From Methanobrevibacter sp. (GTDB lineage: Archaea > Methanobacteriota > Methanobacteria > Methanobacteriales > Methanobacteriaceae): a stretch of DNA of 64,000 nucleotides. Each line of letters begins with the position of its first letter. Position 1 is the stretch's first letter. Below the pieces are notes generated by a model that was given only the letters and a program-made list of their open reading frames with translations, searched no databases and was not told the origin of the DNA. The translations under genes were made by a program, and so were the position numbers. The DNA is taken from contig JAGCBE010000113.1 in NCBI GenBank assembly GCA_017652345.1, positions 14,214 to 78,213 of the forward strand, in the 5' to 3' direction. Below are positions 26,782 to 33,727 of this stretch, one piece after another.

Positions 26782-27933
26782 ATGAGTAAGTCAGAAGAAC
26801 TGTTTAAAGAGTTTAACAAAAAGTATAAAACAGAGTTATTCACAAGAGGAACAGTAATTCATAATTGTTCTAGAATTCCATTTAGTAGTCCAAGAGCAAA
26901 TTATATGCTTTACGGTGGGATTCCAAGAGGAAGAGTTACAGAGTTTGCTGGCGAGGAAGGTTCAGGAAAAACAACTACAGCTCTCGATATTGCTGGAAAT
27001 GCACAAAAGTTATTTTACGATGAGTGGAATGAAAAAGTACAAGAGTTAGAGTCTAAAGATAAACTTAATAAAGAACAAAGCACAAAATTACTTGAACTTA
27101 GAGAGGTAGGACCTAAGAAAGTTCTTTGGGTAGACTGTGAAAATACATTTGACGATGTTTGGTCGGAGAAGTTAGGAGTAGACGTAAAAGAACTTTATTA
27201 TATGTCCCCAGATTCACAAAGCGCAGAAGAAATATTTGAAATGGTAAATCAAATTATTGATACCGGTGAAATTGGACTTTGCGTTATTGACAGTTTGGGT
27301 ATGATGGTTTCCCAACAAGAGATGGAAAAGGACATTGAGGAATCTACATACGGTGGTATTTCAAGAGCATTAACAAAGTTTTCTAAGAAGGTAGAATTGA
27401 CTTGTGCGAAAACAAACTGTGCCCTTATTGGAATTAACCAAGTAAGAGACAATCTTAATGCAGGTTATGGTGGACCAGCATATACAACTCCTGGTGGAAA
27501 GTGCTGGAAACACGTTTGTTCAGTAAGACTAATGTTCAGGCAAGGAACACCATTTGATGAACAATACAAAGATGTTAAAAAGTCTTATGAAAACCCATAT
27601 GGACATAGAGTTCAAATCAATGTAGCAAAAACAAAGGTATGTAAACCAGATAGAAAACTAGGTTTTTATACTTTAACTTATGAGAATGGAATCGACCCAT
27701 TTGTTGATATTGTTGATATTGCAATAGCACGAGATATCATCCATAAAGCTGGTGGATGGTTTACGTTTATTGACCTTGATTCTGGCGAAGTAATGTGTAA
27801 TAAAGAAGAAGATGGGACATTAACAGAAATTAAAGTACAGGGTCAAGCAAACATTATTCCATTTTTACAGCAAGAGGAAAACAAAGACATCTGTGATATG
27901 GTCAAAAAGTATGTAAACAGATTTATATCATAA
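26782..27933 (+). CDS. recA: RecA/UvsX-type recombinase
   Basis: 383 residues, AAGGAG before ATG 26782. Walker A GEEGSGKTT near residue 55, Walker B LCVIDSLGMM near 170, and loop/Gln motif ALIGINQVRDN are the RecA core; GGISRALTKFSKK precedes the L1 region. A helical insert (KVQELESKDKLNKEQSTKLL) between Walker A and the next strand is longer than in bacterial RecA. It would pair strands for recombination-dependent replication, with RecU, the RecB-type nuclease and the UvrD-type helicase alongside. Confidence 0.92.
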   Translation: MSKSEELFKEFNKKYKTELFTRGTVIHNCSRIPFSSPRANYMLYGGIPRGRVTEFAGEEGSGKTTTALDIAGNAQKLFYDEWNEKVQELESKDKLNKEQSTKLLELREVGPKKVLWVDCENTFDDVWSEKLGVDVKELYYMSPDSQSAEEIFEMVNQIIDTGEIGLCVIDSLGMMVSQQEMEKDIEESTYGGISRALTKFSKKVELTCAKTNCALIGINQVRDNLNAGYGGPAYTTPGGKCWKHVCSVRLMFRQGTPFDEQYKDVKKSYENPYGHRVQINVAKTKVCKPDRKLGFYTLTYENGIDPFVDIVDIAIARDIIHKAGGWFTFIDLDSGEVMCNKEEDGTLTEIKVQGQANIIPFLQQEENKDICDMVKKYVNRFIS

Positions 27934-27954
27934 AACTCTAGGAGGATAACTGTC

Positions 27955-28332
27955 ATGAACGATGCCGAAAGAAAATACGTTCAATCAATGAAAGAACAAA
28001 TATCTGATATTCCTGAAACAGTTTCAGATAAACTTGGAAGGGATGACAGGGAATGTATTTTTGTATTTAACGAGGCAGAAGGAGTTTGGTATGCCGATTC
28101 TAGCATACCAAAGTTCTGGAGAAGACTTGAAAAGAAAAACTGGGTTTGCACGAAAACAGTTTATTATTCAGATGGAACTGTTTGTAGTAAGCAGTTTAAG
28201 GGTTCTAAAAAAGGAATTACGATAACAGATCCATTTAAGAAAAGAGAACTCACTGACGAACAAAGACAAGCAATTAGAGATAGGTTCTCTAAAAATGTAG
28301 AAGAAGAGGATATTGAAGATGAGTTTGAGTAA
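27955..28332 (+). CDS. Hypothetical protein, 125 aa
   Basis: AGGAGGATAACTGTC precedes ATG 27955. Central segment with many aromatic residues (GVWYADSSIPKFWRRLEKKN) and an acidic C-terminal tail (VEEEDIEDEFE), reminiscent of small phage DNA-metabolism accessory proteins. No family recognised. It overlaps the helicase gene by 14 bases, suggesting coupling with it. Confidence 0.7.
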   Translation: MNDAERKYVQSMKEQISDIPETVSDKLGRDDRECIFVFNEAEGVWYADSSIPKFWRRLEKKNWVCTKTVYYSDGTVCSKQFKGSKKGITITDPFKKRELTDEQRQAIRDRFSKNVEEEDIEDEFE

Positions 28333-29584
28333 AATTCAACAGGAAATAGTAGATTCAAAAGCTGCAAAAATAATTGTAGATGCTGGTTCGGGCTCAGGAA
28401 AAACAAGAGTTCTGACTGAACGAGTAAAAAGAATTCTACAAGAAGGAGTAAACCCGAAATCAGTTGTTGTTATTACCTTTACAAATATGGCAGCAGATGA
28501 ATTGTATACAAGATTAGCAGATGTACCTAAAATAAAAGATTGTTTTATTGGTACAATTCATGCATATGCAAATAAACTATTAAAGAAAACAGGATACAAT
28601 TTTGAAATATTTTCAGAATATTATCAAACTCAGTTTATGACAGAGCTGATTCCAAAGTATGCGAATTATTGTACTGTAGATGATTATGTGCAGTTCGTAA
28701 AGTATGAACGTCTAGTTACTGCTGGAAAGATGCCAAAATCTTCTATTAAAGATAAGTTTTCAAGTTGGAAAGTTTATGACGAACTTCTTGGTTTGTTAGG
28801 AAGATCATCAACAAGATATTTTGAACAAACAGTTGTTTCATTATGTAAAGCAAATAATATACTTACATTTGATGAACTAATAAAGCTAGCAACAGAATAT
28901 TTTGAATCAAGTAATACAAATTTAGAATACTTGTTCGTAGATGAACTTCAAGATATTGGCTACCTAGAATATAATTTTCTAATGCAACTTAATGCAACAA
29001 ATTATTTTGTAATCGGTGACGATTATCAGGCAATTTTTGGATTTAAAGGTGGAGATGTAAATATTTTCTTATCACTTATGAATAATAAGGATTGGGAAAC
29101 ATACTATCTCACTGAAAATTACAGAACAGCAAAACAGATTCTAATGTACGCTAATACGATTATATCTAAGGCAGATAATATAATAAAGAAAAAAGTTGAG
29201 TTTAAGAATACCAAACTTGGTTTACTTGAATTTAAGGCAAAATCATTGTTTGATAAATTCCTAGCAGAGGTTAATGAAAAAGAAGACTGGTTGATTTTAA
29301 CAAGGTCAAATAAAGAAATGACAGCAGTAGATTCAATATTAAGAAAATTAAATAAAGAACATTATTGTTTCAAGCAATCAACTATATCACCTAAAAAGAT
29401 GAAAGAGCTACTATCAAAACCATGCCTAAAGGTAATGACAATTCATTCAAGTAAGGGCCTTGAAGCAGAAAATGTAGCTCTGTATGGTAAGCTACCAATT
29501 AGAGGAACTGGAAACTCAGATGAATTAAAAGTGTTTTATGTTGGTATTACAAGAGCAAAAAATAAGTGCATTATATTTGTTTAA
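28319..29584 (+). CDS. UvrD/Rep-type superfamily 1 DNA helicase
   Basis: 421 residues from ATG 28319. Motif I VDAGSGSGKTRVL, motif Ia VVITFTNMAADEL, motif II LFVDELQDIGYLEY, motif III FVIGDDYQAIFGFKGG, motif IV LTENYRTA, motif V MTIHSSKGLEAENVAL and motif VI VFYVGITRAKNK are all readable. It is much shorter than UvrD (about 720), with small 1B and 2B subdomains, similar to T4 Dda in size. It probably works in replication or recombination. Confidence 0.93.
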   Translation: MSLSKIQQEIVDSKAAKIIVDAGSGSGKTRVLTERVKRILQEGVNPKSVVVITFTNMAADELYTRLADVPKIKDCFIGTIHAYANKLLKKTGYNFEIFSEYYQTQFMTELIPKYANYCTVDDYVQFVKYERLVTAGKMPKSSIKDKFSSWKVYDELLGLLGRSSTRYFEQTVVSLCKANNILTFDELIKLATEYFESSNTNLEYLFVDELQDIGYLEYNFLMQLNATNYFVIGDDYQAIFGFKGGDVNIFLSLMNNKDWETYYLTENYRTAKQILMYANTIISKADNIIKKKVEFKNTKLGLLEFKAKSLFDKFLAEVNEKEDWLILTRSNKEMTAVDSILRKLNKEHYCFKQSTISPKKMKELLSKPCLKVMTIHSSKGLEAENVALYGKLPIRGTGNSDELKVFYVGITRAKNKCIIFV

Positions 29585-29595
29585 GGAGAATGATT

Positions 29596-30243
29596 ATGAG
29601 TAGATCAGAAATTATTAACTACACTGCACCTACAAAGGAAGATTTCTTTGATATTGCAAAAGCAAATATTCACAGAGAAGGAATTGACAAACTTCTTAAC
29701 TTTTTGGATGAAAATGGATTCTTTGAAGCACCTGCAAGTACAAGGTACCACGGTAGCTATAAAGGTGGATTGTTTCATCACTCCTTAAATGTCTACTACA
29801 ATCTAAAGGATGAGCTTCAACTTATATTTGGTGAGAATTGGTCAGATAGATATTCATTAGAAACTGTTACACTTGTATCCTTGTTCCATGATGTGTGTAA
29901 GTATGATAAGTATATTCAGGGGGTTAGAAATGTAAAAAATAAAAATACAGGAGCTTGGGAACAAGTATCGTGTTTTGAATATAATCAAGAAGGACTTCAA
30001 ATGGGTCACGCTGCATTGTCGCTACATATTATCGAAAAGTTTGTTCATCTAGATGATGTAGAAGCACAAGCAATTTATTGGCACATGGGAGCATATGATT
30101 TATCACAATATAGTACAGTTGGTAATTTAAGTGAGTCTTATAAAAGAAATATTCTAGCATTTGCCCTCCATATGGCAGATATGACTGCAACATATATTGA
30201 TGAAAATGAATTGTTCAGACCTATTGGCCAAGAAGATCTGTAA
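29596..30243 (+). CDS. HD-domain phosphohydrolase
   Basis: 215 residues; ATG 29596 follows AAGGAGAATGATT. HD motif residues are visible in order: YKGGLFHHSLNVYYN (His), VSLFHDVCKYDKY (HD), MGHAALSLHIIEKF (His) and YWHMGAYD followed later by ALHMADMTATYIDE (Asp). The family hydrolyses nucleotides or other phosphate esters with divalent metals; the arrangement resembles phage HD hydrolases of nucleotide pools. Last gene of the long 21886-30243 operon. Confidence 0.85.
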   Translation: MSRSEIINYTAPTKEDFFDIAKANIHREGIDKLLNFLDENGFFEAPASTRYHGSYKGGLFHHSLNVYYNLKDELQLIFGENWSDRYSLETVTLVSLFHDVCKYDKYIQGVRNVKNKNTGAWEQVSCFEYNQEGLQMGHAALSLHIIEKFVHLDDVEAQAIYWHMGAYDLSQYSTVGNLSESYKRNILAFALHMADMTATYIDENELFRPIGQEDL

Positions 30244-30252
30244 ATAATTAAA

Positions 30253-30328
30253 GATACTAATTAAAACCACAATTATCGAGTACTTTAAATAAGTTAAGGG
30301 AGATGGTAATTGTGGTTTTATTAGTATC
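30253..30328 (+). promoter_or_regulatory. Long hairpin enclosing the ribosome site and start codon of the next gene
   Basis: The segment 30253-30275 is the inverse complement of 30307-30328 with one bulged base, giving a stem of about 22 bp around a 31-base loop; the core AAAACCACAATTA / TAATTGTGGTTTT is perfect. The loop carries AAGGGAG; the right arm contains the GTG start at 30312. This could act as terminator of the upstream operon or, more interestingly, hide the start codon. Confidence 0.75.
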
Positions 30329-30533
30329 AATTTTAGGATCTGTTTTTAGTCTTGGTGGGAATATCCTAATAATGTTAAAAAAGAAATCAGGTTGGATAAC
30401 ATGGATAATTGGAAATCTTTTATGGATAATATATAATTTCCTATCCGAGTTTAATTTACCTATGGTTTTAATGTATCTGGCGTATATGATAATCAATATC
30501 GCGGGATTCATAAAATGGAAAAGAAATGAATAG
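30312..30533 (+). CDS. Small three-helix membrane protein, PnuC-like
   Basis: 73 residues from GTG 30312, nine bases after AAGGGAG; ATG 30303 in the same frame is too near the site. Three hydrophobic segments can be seen: VLLVSILGSVFSLGGNILIM, SGWITWIIGNLLWIIYNFLS and MVLMYLAYMIINIAGFIKWK. The layout, with Trp-rich second helix and WK at the end, is like the PnuC/semiSWEET-type small phage membrane proteins, which may move nicotinamide riboside. A holin is another possibility. Translation may be limited by the hairpin around its start. Confidence 0.65.
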   Translation: MVLLVSILGSVFSLGGNILIMLKKKSGWITWIIGNLLWIIYNFLSEFNLPMVLMYLAYMIINIAGFIKWKRNE

Positions 30534-30545
30534 TTATTATAACAT

Positions 30546-30585
30546 CCTATACAATATTTTAATGATATTGTATAGGTTATTTTGT
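30546..30585 (+). terminator. Terminator-like hairpin
   Basis: CCTATACAATAT (30546-30557) and ATATTGTATAGG (30565-30576), 12-bp perfect stem with a 7-base loop, followed by a T-rich stretch. Ends the membrane-protein transcript. Confidence 0.75.
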
Positions 30586-30596
30586 TATTTTACTAC

Positions 30597-30625
30597 TTGA
30601 CTTTTACACTAAAATGTGTTATACT
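30597..30625 (+). promoter_or_regulatory. Sigma-A-type promoter with extended -10
   Basis: TTGACT (30597-30602), 17 bases, TATACT (30620-30625) preceded by TGT, followed by ATAATTAC as in several sister promoters. Confidence 0.93.
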
Positions 30626-30671
30626 ATAATTACAAAATATAAAGGAGAACATAGAAATAAAGGTTTACATT

Positions 30672-30707
30672 ATGGTTGAGATAAACAGAGATAGGGTGAT
30701 TATATGA
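30672..30707 (+). CDS. Possible 11-codon leader peptide
   Basis: ATG 30672 opens an 11-codon frame (MVEINRDRVII) whose TGA overlaps the ATG of the next gene (ATGA at 30704). A weak AAAGG lies ten bases upstream. The exact stop-start overlap suggests translational coupling, but so short a frame may be chance. Confidence 0.3.
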   Translation: MVEINRDRVII

Positions 30708-31006
30708 ACGCTAAACAAATAGAAGGAATAAAAGAAGCTTGTAAAAGAGTAAACAGTTTGCGGTATACAATCACATATAAAGTATCTAAATTCGATTTAA
30801 CAGAGCTTGAGAACGGTGATATTCAGGTAGATTTTGGAATTAGTCGGATTGAACAGTTTAACGGAGAAAAGATTAAAACACAACAAACCGGAACAATTTA
30901 TGTAGACATCAAAGGCAAACTTTATTGGATAAACTTTTTGCATAATAAGAAACCTTTAACCTTAATAGGTTATACAGTTTCAGATTTTGATCCGGTGGAG
31001 AAATAA
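30704..31006 (+). CDS. Hypothetical protein, 100 aa
   Basis: ATG 30704 follows GATAGGGTGATTAT. Predominantly beta pattern with alternating charged and hydrophobic residues (DIQVDFGISRIEQF, GTIYVDIKGKLYWINF). No family recognised. It is a single-gene unit with its own promoter, and the next promoter starts 58 bases after it. Confidence 0.65.
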   Translation: MNAKQIEGIKEACKRVNSLRYTITYKVSKFDLTELENGDIQVDFGISRIEQFNGEKIKTQQTGTIYVDIKGKLYWINFLHNKKPLTLIGYTVSDFDPVEK

Positions 31007-31063
31007 CGCTTATTGACAGATATTTTTAATTATTACAAAATAGTTACATTTATAAAAATCCTA

Positions 31064-31092
31064 TTGACATTTTTGAAGTTATGTGTTATACT
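31064..31092 (+). promoter_or_regulatory. Sigma-A-type promoter with extended -10
   Basis: TTGACA (31064-31069), 17 bases, TATACT (31087-31092) preceded by TGT and followed by ATAATTAC. Confidence 0.93.
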
Positions 31093-31143
31093 ATAATTAC
31101 AAACTTAATTGTTTGTAAAATAAAAATTTGGAGGTACACAAGA

Positions 31144-31449
31144 ATGAAAACATTTAAGATTAAAAAGGGTTTTGAACTTGAGAAAAGACTTTGTGAAAAT
31201 GGGTTCACGAAATATGATGGTGTAGAGCCTATGTACGCTGCGAAAATTCAGAAAGGTGAATACATTACCGTAACACAAGATTTTGAAACGGTTAATATCT
31301 ATTACACACCTAATGAGATGACAGATAAAAAGTTCGTACAGTATTTGACAGGTAACCCGGAAGATTACAATAAGTATCTTGCAATGTATTGCCGTTCTGA
31401 CTTTGAGGATACAAGGTGTAACCTTTTGTTCGCACTTGGAATTACCTAA
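31144..31449 (+). CDS. Hypothetical protein, 101 aa
   Basis: True start is ATG 31144 after GGAGGTACACAAGA; the frame is open upstream through the promoter but that part is not coding. Mixed alpha/beta, basic N-terminus (MKTFKIKKGFELEKRLCENG). No family recognised. It forms a single-gene unit immediately ahead of the tRNA promoter. Confidence 0.65.
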   Translation: MKTFKIKKGFELEKRLCENGFTKYDGVEPMYAAKIQKGEYITVTQDFETVNIYYTPNEMTDKKFVQYLTGNPEDYNKYLAMYCRSDFEDTRCNLLFALGIT

Positions 31450-31484
31450 GCACAAAAAATATCTTAGAAAATCCGGAAAATCAC

Positions 31485-31513
31485 TTGACAAAAATGCGTT
31501 TATATGTTACAAT
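31485..31513 (+). promoter_or_regulatory. Promoter of the tRNA array
   Basis: TTGACA (31485-31490), 17 bases, TACAAT (31508-31513) preceded by TGT. Upstream box AAATCCGGAAAAT. No further clear promoter is seen before the terminator at 34695, so it probably transcribes the complete tRNA array. Confidence 0.85.
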
Positions 31514-31548
31514 ATAAACACGGGGAGAGGAAAGGGTTTCGTTCGTTA

Positions 31549-31569
31549 AAAAACATAACAGCGATGTTT
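31549..31569 (+). repeat. Copy 1 of a repeated leader hairpin
   Basis: AACATAACAGCGATGTT can fold on itself (AAACAT with ATGTTT). A near-identical copy is at 32009-32029, and both are followed by a related TTTTAGTARCTGYA string. One copy precedes tRNA-Asn, the other the gene at 32149. Confidence 0.7.
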
Positions 31570-31604
31570 CTCTTAAGAGTTTTAGTAGCTGTATTTAATT
31601 ATAA

Positions 31605-31680
31605 TCCCTCATAGTTCAGTTGGTAGAACGGCGGACTGTTAATCCGTATGTCACTGGTTCAAGTCCAGTTGGGGGAGCCA
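31605..31680 (+). tRNA. tRNA-Asn (GTT)
   Basis: Complete cloverleaf: acceptor TCCCTCA with TGGGGGA, D-arm GTTCAGTTGGTAGAAC, anticodon stem-loop GCGGA-CTGTTAA-TCCGT, T-arm ACTGG-TTCAAGT-CCAGT, and an encoded CCA end. The anticodon GTT reads AAC/AAT, abundant in this genome. Confidence 0.95.
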
Positions 31681-31811
31681 AAGTCTCTTGTAAGTGTAGA
31701 CTTCCAAAAATAAAACTTTCTGAACGACTAAAGTCGAGGTCTCCGGCAGCTTGTGCACAGGCTGGGGTGAATGTCCGGAGAATGTCGCAGAGGTAGTGGC
31801 AAAAAAAAAAT
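31681..31811 (+). ncRNA. Structured spacer RNA between tRNA-Asn and the next tRNA-like gene
   Basis: The spacer is not coding but folds: AAGTCT...AGACTT just after the tRNA, and a two-part stem CTCCGG (31741-31746) with CCGGAG (31775-31780) that encloses CAGC (31747-31750) with GCTG (31761-31764). It is richer in G and C than the genes around it. It ends with a run of ten A. Whether it is a stable RNA or a processing signal cannot be told. Confidence 0.45.
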
Positions 31812-31884
31812 GTTAGCGTAGCTCAGTCGGTAGAGCACCTGACTGTTAATTAGGGTGTTACTGGTTCAAGTCCAGTTGGGGGAG
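31812..31884 (+). pseudogene. Chimeric tRNA-Asn-like gene with mismatched acceptor stem
   Basis: D-arm GCTCAGTCGGTAGAGC, anticodon loop CTGTTAA (GTT) and T-arm are intact, but the 5' acceptor GTTAGCG cannot pair with the 3' TGGGGGA. The final 26 bases are the same as in tRNA-Asn at 31605. It looks like a recombinant of two tRNA genes and lacks an encoded CCA. Probably not functional in the normal way. Confidence 0.7.
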
Positions 31885-31889
31885 TTTAC

Positions 31890-31962
31890 GGGAATTTAAC
31901 TCAGTTGGTAGAGTAGCGCCCCTTTAAGGCGTTAGTCATGCGTTCGAGCCGCATAATTCCCA
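31890..31962 (+). tRNA. tRNA-Lys (TTT), unusual position 33
   Basis: Acceptor GGGAATT with AATTCCC, D-arm ACTC...GAGT, anticodon arm GCGCC-CCTTTAA-GGCGT, T-arm ATGCG-TTCGAGC-CGCAT. The anticodon reads TTT (Lys). The base before it is C where U33 is nearly universal. It begins six bases after the chimeric tRNA. Confidence 0.82.
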
Positions 31963-32008
31963 TTCATATCTAAAACCCTATAATGGGTGTCCTTACCTTC
32001 TAAAATAG

Positions 32009-32029
32009 AAAAACATAGCAGCGATGTTT
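32009..32029 (+). repeat. Copy 2 of the repeated leader hairpin
   Basis: AACATAGCAGCGATGTT, one base different from the copy at 31549. It lies in the 170-base spacer between tRNA-Lys and the gene at 32149, which otherwise holds no gene; GTTTTAGTAACTGCA follows. Confidence 0.7.
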
Positions 32030-32148
32030 TATTGGTCTTTAGGTTACTCCTTTACCATAGACTGGGTTTTAGTAACTGCACTTTTTTAGTTAATAAGTGG
32101 TTAATTCCACTTAAATAAAATTTATTAAAGTTAATGGAGGAAAAGAAA

Positions 32149-32805
32149 ATGCAGAAGTACACAATGACAGTTCATGAAGGTCTGGCAGAGCTTAAAATTC
32201 TTGGCCAGAGAATTGAAAAGGAACTTGCATCAAATGCATTTATCATGATCAACAAGCACGCAAACACAAAAATTGATGGAATGTCTATTGCGGACTGTCA
32301 AAAAGTCTTGAAAGCATCTATGCAGAAGGTGAATGATCTTATTAATCGCAGAAATGCAATTAAGCAAGCAATTACTAAGAGTAATGCGGTAACAGAAATT
32401 ACTCTTACAAAAGATAATGGTAATTCTGTAACAATGACAGTAGCAGAAGTAATTGAATATAAGAATGTTGGTATTATGTACCTTGAAAAACTTCTTAGCA
32501 CTCTTTCTTCGCAGTATGCAAGAGTGACTAGAGAGATGAAGTTGAAGAATGATGCACTTACACAGGAGGCCGATAGATATGTAGTTGGACTCTTTGGAAG
32601 TAAGGATGGAAATGGAATTTCAGCAGATGTAATTGAAAACTCCAGAAATTCTTATATTGAAGCAAATACCATTGATCTTATTGATCCGAATAAGGTTATG
32701 AATAAAATCAATGACCTAAAGGAAGAACTTGATTTTTACAATACAAAAGTTGATGCTGCGCTTAGTACATCTAATGCAGTAACAACGATTGAATTTGAAG
32801 TTTGA
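32149..32805 (+). CDS. Hypothetical coiled-coil protein inside the tRNA array
   Basis: 218 residues from ATG 32149, behind GGAGGAAAAGAAA. Helical with long heptad-like stretches at both ends (VHEGLAELKILGQRIEKELA and VMNKINDLKEELDFYNTKVD). No family recognised. Codon use and the excellent ribosome site suggest strong expression. It interrupts the tRNA array and would be on the same transcript as tRNA-Asn and tRNA-Lys, so mRNA and tRNA must be separated by processing. Confidence 0.75.
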   Translation: MQKYTMTVHEGLAELKILGQRIEKELASNAFIMINKHANTKIDGMSIADCQKVLKASMQKVNDLINRRNAIKQAITKSNAVTEITLTKDNGNSVTMTVAEVIEYKNVGIMYLEKLLSTLSSQYARVTREMKLKNDALTQEADRYVVGLFGSKDGNGISADVIENSRNSYIEANTIDLIDPNKVMNKINDLKEELDFYNTKVDAALSTSNAVTTIEFEV

Positions 32806-33230
32806 GTATTTGACAGATACATGAACTAAATGTGTGATTGCAACACGAAAACTTTAAATTAGGATTCGCTTTTCTTTGTGCGTTAATCAAAGAGATTTAT
32901 TCTTATTCCTGAAGAATATTGAATTTTAAATGGTAAAACATCCCAGATCGGGGCGTTGTGGTTCGACTCCACTTCATCTAAAAGTTCAAAGAATAAATCT
33001 CAAAGGTTAAAGCTATAAAACTCAAATTTCAACAGCTATCTTCGGATAGTTCTAAATAAAGTTTATGCAGAGTAGGTGAGTTTGATAGCATATGTTTATG
33101 ATGCTAAAGCAATCTTACCGAATTAAAGCACAAAGACAAAAGTTTTACAAAATCCACGGTTAAAGGTTAATGGAGCCAATCCTATGATCCTAAAGAATAC
33201 CTCGTGGCAGTGTTGTAATCACATATATAA
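32806..33230 (+). other. 425-base gene-free spacer with a decayed tRNA-like sequence
   Basis: No plausible gene. At about 32918-32982 there is a tRNA-like stretch: D-arm-like AATTTTAAATGGTAAAAC, a poor anticodon arm around CAGATCG, and a good T-arm GTGG-TTCGACT-CCAC. No matching acceptor is found, so it is probably a tRNA remnant. It is enclosed by a perfect 13-bp inverted repeat, GAGATTTATTCTT (32892-32904) and AAGAATAAATCTC (32989-33001). The remainder (33002-33230) shows short hairpins such as AGCTATC-ttcg-GATAG(T). Confidence 0.45.
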
Positions 33231-33305
33231 GGGTTGCTAGCTCAATCGGTTAGTAGCATCTGGCTCATAACCAGGGGGTTCTGGGTTCGAGTCCCAGGCA
33301 GCCCA
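33231..33305 (+). tRNA. tRNA-Met (CAT)
   Basis: Acceptor GGGTTGC with GCAGCCC, D-arm GCTCAATCGGTTAGTAGC, anticodon arm TCTGG-CTCATAA-CCAGG, T-arm CTGGG-TTCGAGT-CCCAG. The paired first base (G1-C72) argues against an initiator; elongator Met or a lysidine-modified Ile tRNA are possible. Confidence 0.93.
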
Positions 33306-33616
33306 TTCATTCAGAACCATGCTAAATATTTAATTGCCCTGATTTCTATATGAAAAATAGAAACAAAGAAACAAGCAGATCTTGCGGAGAACGGTTTAGA
33401 ACCTATAAGTGGTTGAGGGCTTTCACTTATTTTATAGTCATAAGCCGTCAATAAAGGAAAAAACTTCCTGTGCGCATGAGACGGTGGAAAAACGCAACCT
33501 GAGTGAAGATTAAAGACCGGTTGGTGGTTTAAATCAGCACTGTAAATCCACGATACTATCTGATCAATAGTGCAGAGTGGTAGGTGTCCGGTTTGAGAAA
33601 GGTAAAAACCACATTT
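33306..33616 (+). other. 311-base structured spacer between tRNA-Met and tRNA-Gly
   Basis: No coding potential on the + strand. Hairpins include ATAAGTG...CACTTAT (about 33407-33433), ACTAT-ctgatca-ATAGT (33554-33570) and a wider closing stem ACCGG (33516-33520) with CCGGT (33588-33592) around a CTGTAAA loop sequence that recalls a Tyr anticodon loop. The last element may be a decayed tRNA or an independent RNA. Confidence 0.4.
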
Positions 33617-33687
33617 GCAGATGTAGTTTAACGGTAAAACATTAGCCTTCCAAGCTGAGGTCGTGGGTTCAACTCCCATCATCTGCT
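33617..33687 (+). tRNA. tRNA-Gly (TCC)
   Basis: Acceptor GCAGATG with CATCTGC, short D-arm GTTTAACGGTAAAAC, anticodon arm TTAGC-CTTCCAA-GCTGA, T-arm GTGGG-TTCAACT-CCCAT. Reads GGA/GGG. Confidence 0.95.
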
Positions 33688-33727
33688 TTTGAATTATTTT
33701 TTAATGATTCAATTAAAAATTTAATAC

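Noticed and set aside
32816..32850. A TTGACA at 32816 that looked like another member of the promoter family
   Set aside because: The position 17 bases on reads TGTGAT, not a -10; at most a decayed promoter.
33311..33682. A 123-codon frame on the - strand over the tRNA-Gly region
   Set aside because: It is the complement of a tRNA gene and structured spacer; such frames are a known artefact, and all real genes here are on the + strand.
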